Shown here in pieces: positions 62,857 through 64,000 of a stretch of DNA of 64,000 bases (its first letter is position 1; the number at the start of each line of letters is the position of its first letter). The notes beneath the pieces were generated by a model that saw only the letters and a list, made by a program, of their open reading frames with translations, did not search any database and had not been told where the DNA came from. This DNA comes from Empedobacter stercoris (GTDB lineage: Bacteria > Bacteroidota > Bacteroidia > Flavobacteriales > Weeksellaceae). The translations under genes and the position numbers were made by a program. Location: the NCBI RefSeq assembly GCF_020281205.1, contig NZ_JACXZC010000010.1, positions 1 to 64,000 on the forward strand, written 5' to 3'.

Positions 62857-63897
62857 ATGATAAAAAAACTTATCGTAGCAGGATTAGTATGCTTATCAGC
62901 AACAACTATATATGCACAAAAATTCATATTTGACTTGAACGAAAAGAATGATGAAAAAATAAGTCCCATTGTTCGAGATCGTATCAGCGAATTTACCTTG
63001 GTTATTCGTCAAATCGTACAGGAAGAAAAGTCTGCTATGGAAAAGAAAATTGCAACGATTGATAAAGAATTAGCAGAAGGAAAACTAAATGCAACGGAAG
63101 CTACGGCTAAGAAAGAAGAAATTGCGAATGTCTATTCAGAAACCATCAACGATCGAATTCAGGATGTAAATTTCAATTTAGATGATATCATCAAGCAACA
63201 AGTTGCCTTTTCAATTATGAATGGCGAAGATCCTATTACACCAAAAACCAAGCAAGATATTACAAAACGTTACAGAATTGTCAATCAAATTAATGGTTAC
63301 GGATCTTTTGGATATATGGCGTTTACAGGGAAAAATAATGAACAATTGGATAAACACGAAAAGTTTTCGAGTAATTTAACTGCAGGATTAATTTATGAAC
63401 GACAATTGTCATTGACAAGTCCATTCAATTTCTTAGCAGGAGGATTATTTTCTTGGAGAACTTATCGTATTGATGATGATATGCATTTCAACCGCGACGA
63501 AAATGGAAATGTAGGATTGATAAAAAGTGAAAAGTCTTTAGATAAATCAAAATTACGTTCAGCTTATTTTATGGTTCCTGTAGGATTTAAATACAACTTT
63601 TCGAAGGTGAAAAACCTAACGGAAGATTTTGCTTATCGCCCACAAGGCAAACATTATATTGCGGCGTATTTGTATGGTGGTACGTTATTATCTTCAAATA
63701 ATATTTACAAAGGAGATGGTGTTCGCAACAAAGAAAAAGGAAATTATAATGTGAATAATTTTATTTATGGTGCTGAAGTTACAATCGGTTTAGGTTTGAT
63801 AGATGTATTTGTTAGAAAAGACTTTAATAATTATTTTAAAAATAATACGTTCGATAATCGTAAAATGATACAGTTTGGCATAAATCTTGGATTGTAA
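62857..63897 (+). CDS. Outer membrane beta-barrel protein with coiled-coil N-terminus
   Basis: Protein of 346 residues: signal peptide 1-20 (ending TIYA), then a charged helical segment (about 40-110; VIRQIVQEEKSAMEKKIATIDKELAEGK) likely to form a coiled coil, then about 200 residues of alternating beta-strands (INGYGSFGYMAFTG; TAGLIYERQLSL; RSAYFMVPVGFKYNF) ending IQFGINLGL, a typical barrel C-terminus. No named family is certain; PorT-like outer-membrane proteins are similar in design. It follows the anti-sigma gene by 31 bp and probably completes the operon. Confidence 0.75.
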   Translation: MIKKLIVAGLVCLSATTIYAQKFIFDLNEKNDEKISPIVRDRISEFTLVIRQIVQEEKSAMEKKIATIDKELAEGKLNATEATAKKEEIANVYSETINDRIQDVNFNLDDIIKQQVAFSIMNGEDPITPKTKQDITKRYRIVNQINGYGSFGYMAFTGKNNEQLDKHEKFSSNLTAGLIYERQLSLTSPFNFLAGGLFSWRTYRIDDDMHFNRDENGNVGLIKSEKSLDKSKLRSAYFMVPVGFKYNFSKVKNLTEDFAYRPQGKHYIAAYLYGGTLLSSNNIYKGDGVRNKEKGNYNVNNFIYGAEVTIGLGLIDVFVRKDFNNYFKNNTFDNRKMIQFGINLGL

Positions 63898-63951
63898 GAA
63901 TCATCTCAATCATAGAATTGAAATTTTTATAACATAACATTTTTATATACT

Positions 63952-63978
63952 AAACCTCAGTTTTTCTGAGGTTTTTTT
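63952..63978 (+). terminator. Terminator of the sigma factor operon
   Basis: AAACCTCAG, loop TTTTT, CTGAGGTTT (9-bp stem), then a T run. Confidence 0.85.
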
Positions 63979-64000
63979 ATTCGATAAAATATTTCAAAAC

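Overview
The window comes from a low-GC member of the Bacteroidota, class Flavobacteriia, most likely Weeksellaceae. Empedobacter would fit, but the genus is a guess. The support is: SusC/Oar-type TonB receptors, a type IX secretion (T9SS) C-terminal sorting domain, the TAnnTTTG -7 promoter element in front of many genes, the near absence of Shine-Dalgarno sequences, a GH3/DUF2797 pair, and a 14-gene complex I operon with a short NuoG. No tRNA, rRNA, CRISPR array or complete insertion sequence was seen.

Layout. 1-421: dispersed repeats, then a row of 11-bp-phased TTAA repeats ahead of an Oar-like receptor and a secreted glycerophosphodiesterase (422-4444). 4602-5738: a PglE-like sugar aminotransferase. 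5739-7748: two kilobases without a gene, a mosaic of repeats bracketed by 52-bp direct repeats. 7749-10404: pheS, then rplY and prs on the other strand. 10601-17055: an OmpA-family protein and a polysaccharide cluster (PglF/CapD-like dehydratase, Wza-like lipoprotein, Wzc-like tyrosine kinase). 17202-26876: mixed housekeeping genes, including ferredoxin plus U32 protein, TrmH, an Rrf2 regulator with a hemerythrin protein, glutaminyl cyclase, ruvC, GH3 and DUF2797. 26902-31854: the threonine operon thrA-thrB-thrC behind an attenuator. 31971-34597: a decayed TPR/HTH regulator gene and a frameshifted T9SS-secreted HAF-repeat protein. 34649-41951 (minus strand): the branched-chain operon ilvD-ilvB-ilvN-ilvC-ilvA behind two tandem attenuators. 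42092-45460: mfd. 45689-58592: nuoA-N. 58826-61455: M1 peptidase and coaX. 61601-63897: ECF sigma factor, probable anti-sigma protein and an outer-membrane protein.

The most interesting content is regulatory RNA. Three unannotated leader peptides sit in front of amino-acid operons: an 18-codon Thr/Ile peptide before thrA, and two successive Ile/Leu/Val peptides before ilvD. Each is followed by a strong intrinsic terminator. In each, the last codons or stop codon of the peptide are complementary to the 5' arm of that terminator. A ribosome that finishes the peptide would therefore cover the antiterminator strand and allow termination, while a ribosome stalled for lack of charged tRNA would leave it free. 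The two ilv modules look like a diverged tandem duplication in which antiterminator and terminator changed together. The products connect: ThrABC makes threonine, and IlvA, at the end of the ilv operon, turns threonine into 2-oxobutyrate for isoleucine.

Other regulatory signals are a Pho-box-like array before the receptor/phosphodiesterase pair, a motif shared by the Rrf2 and hemerythrin genes, and a possible leaderless promoter at the TrmH gene.
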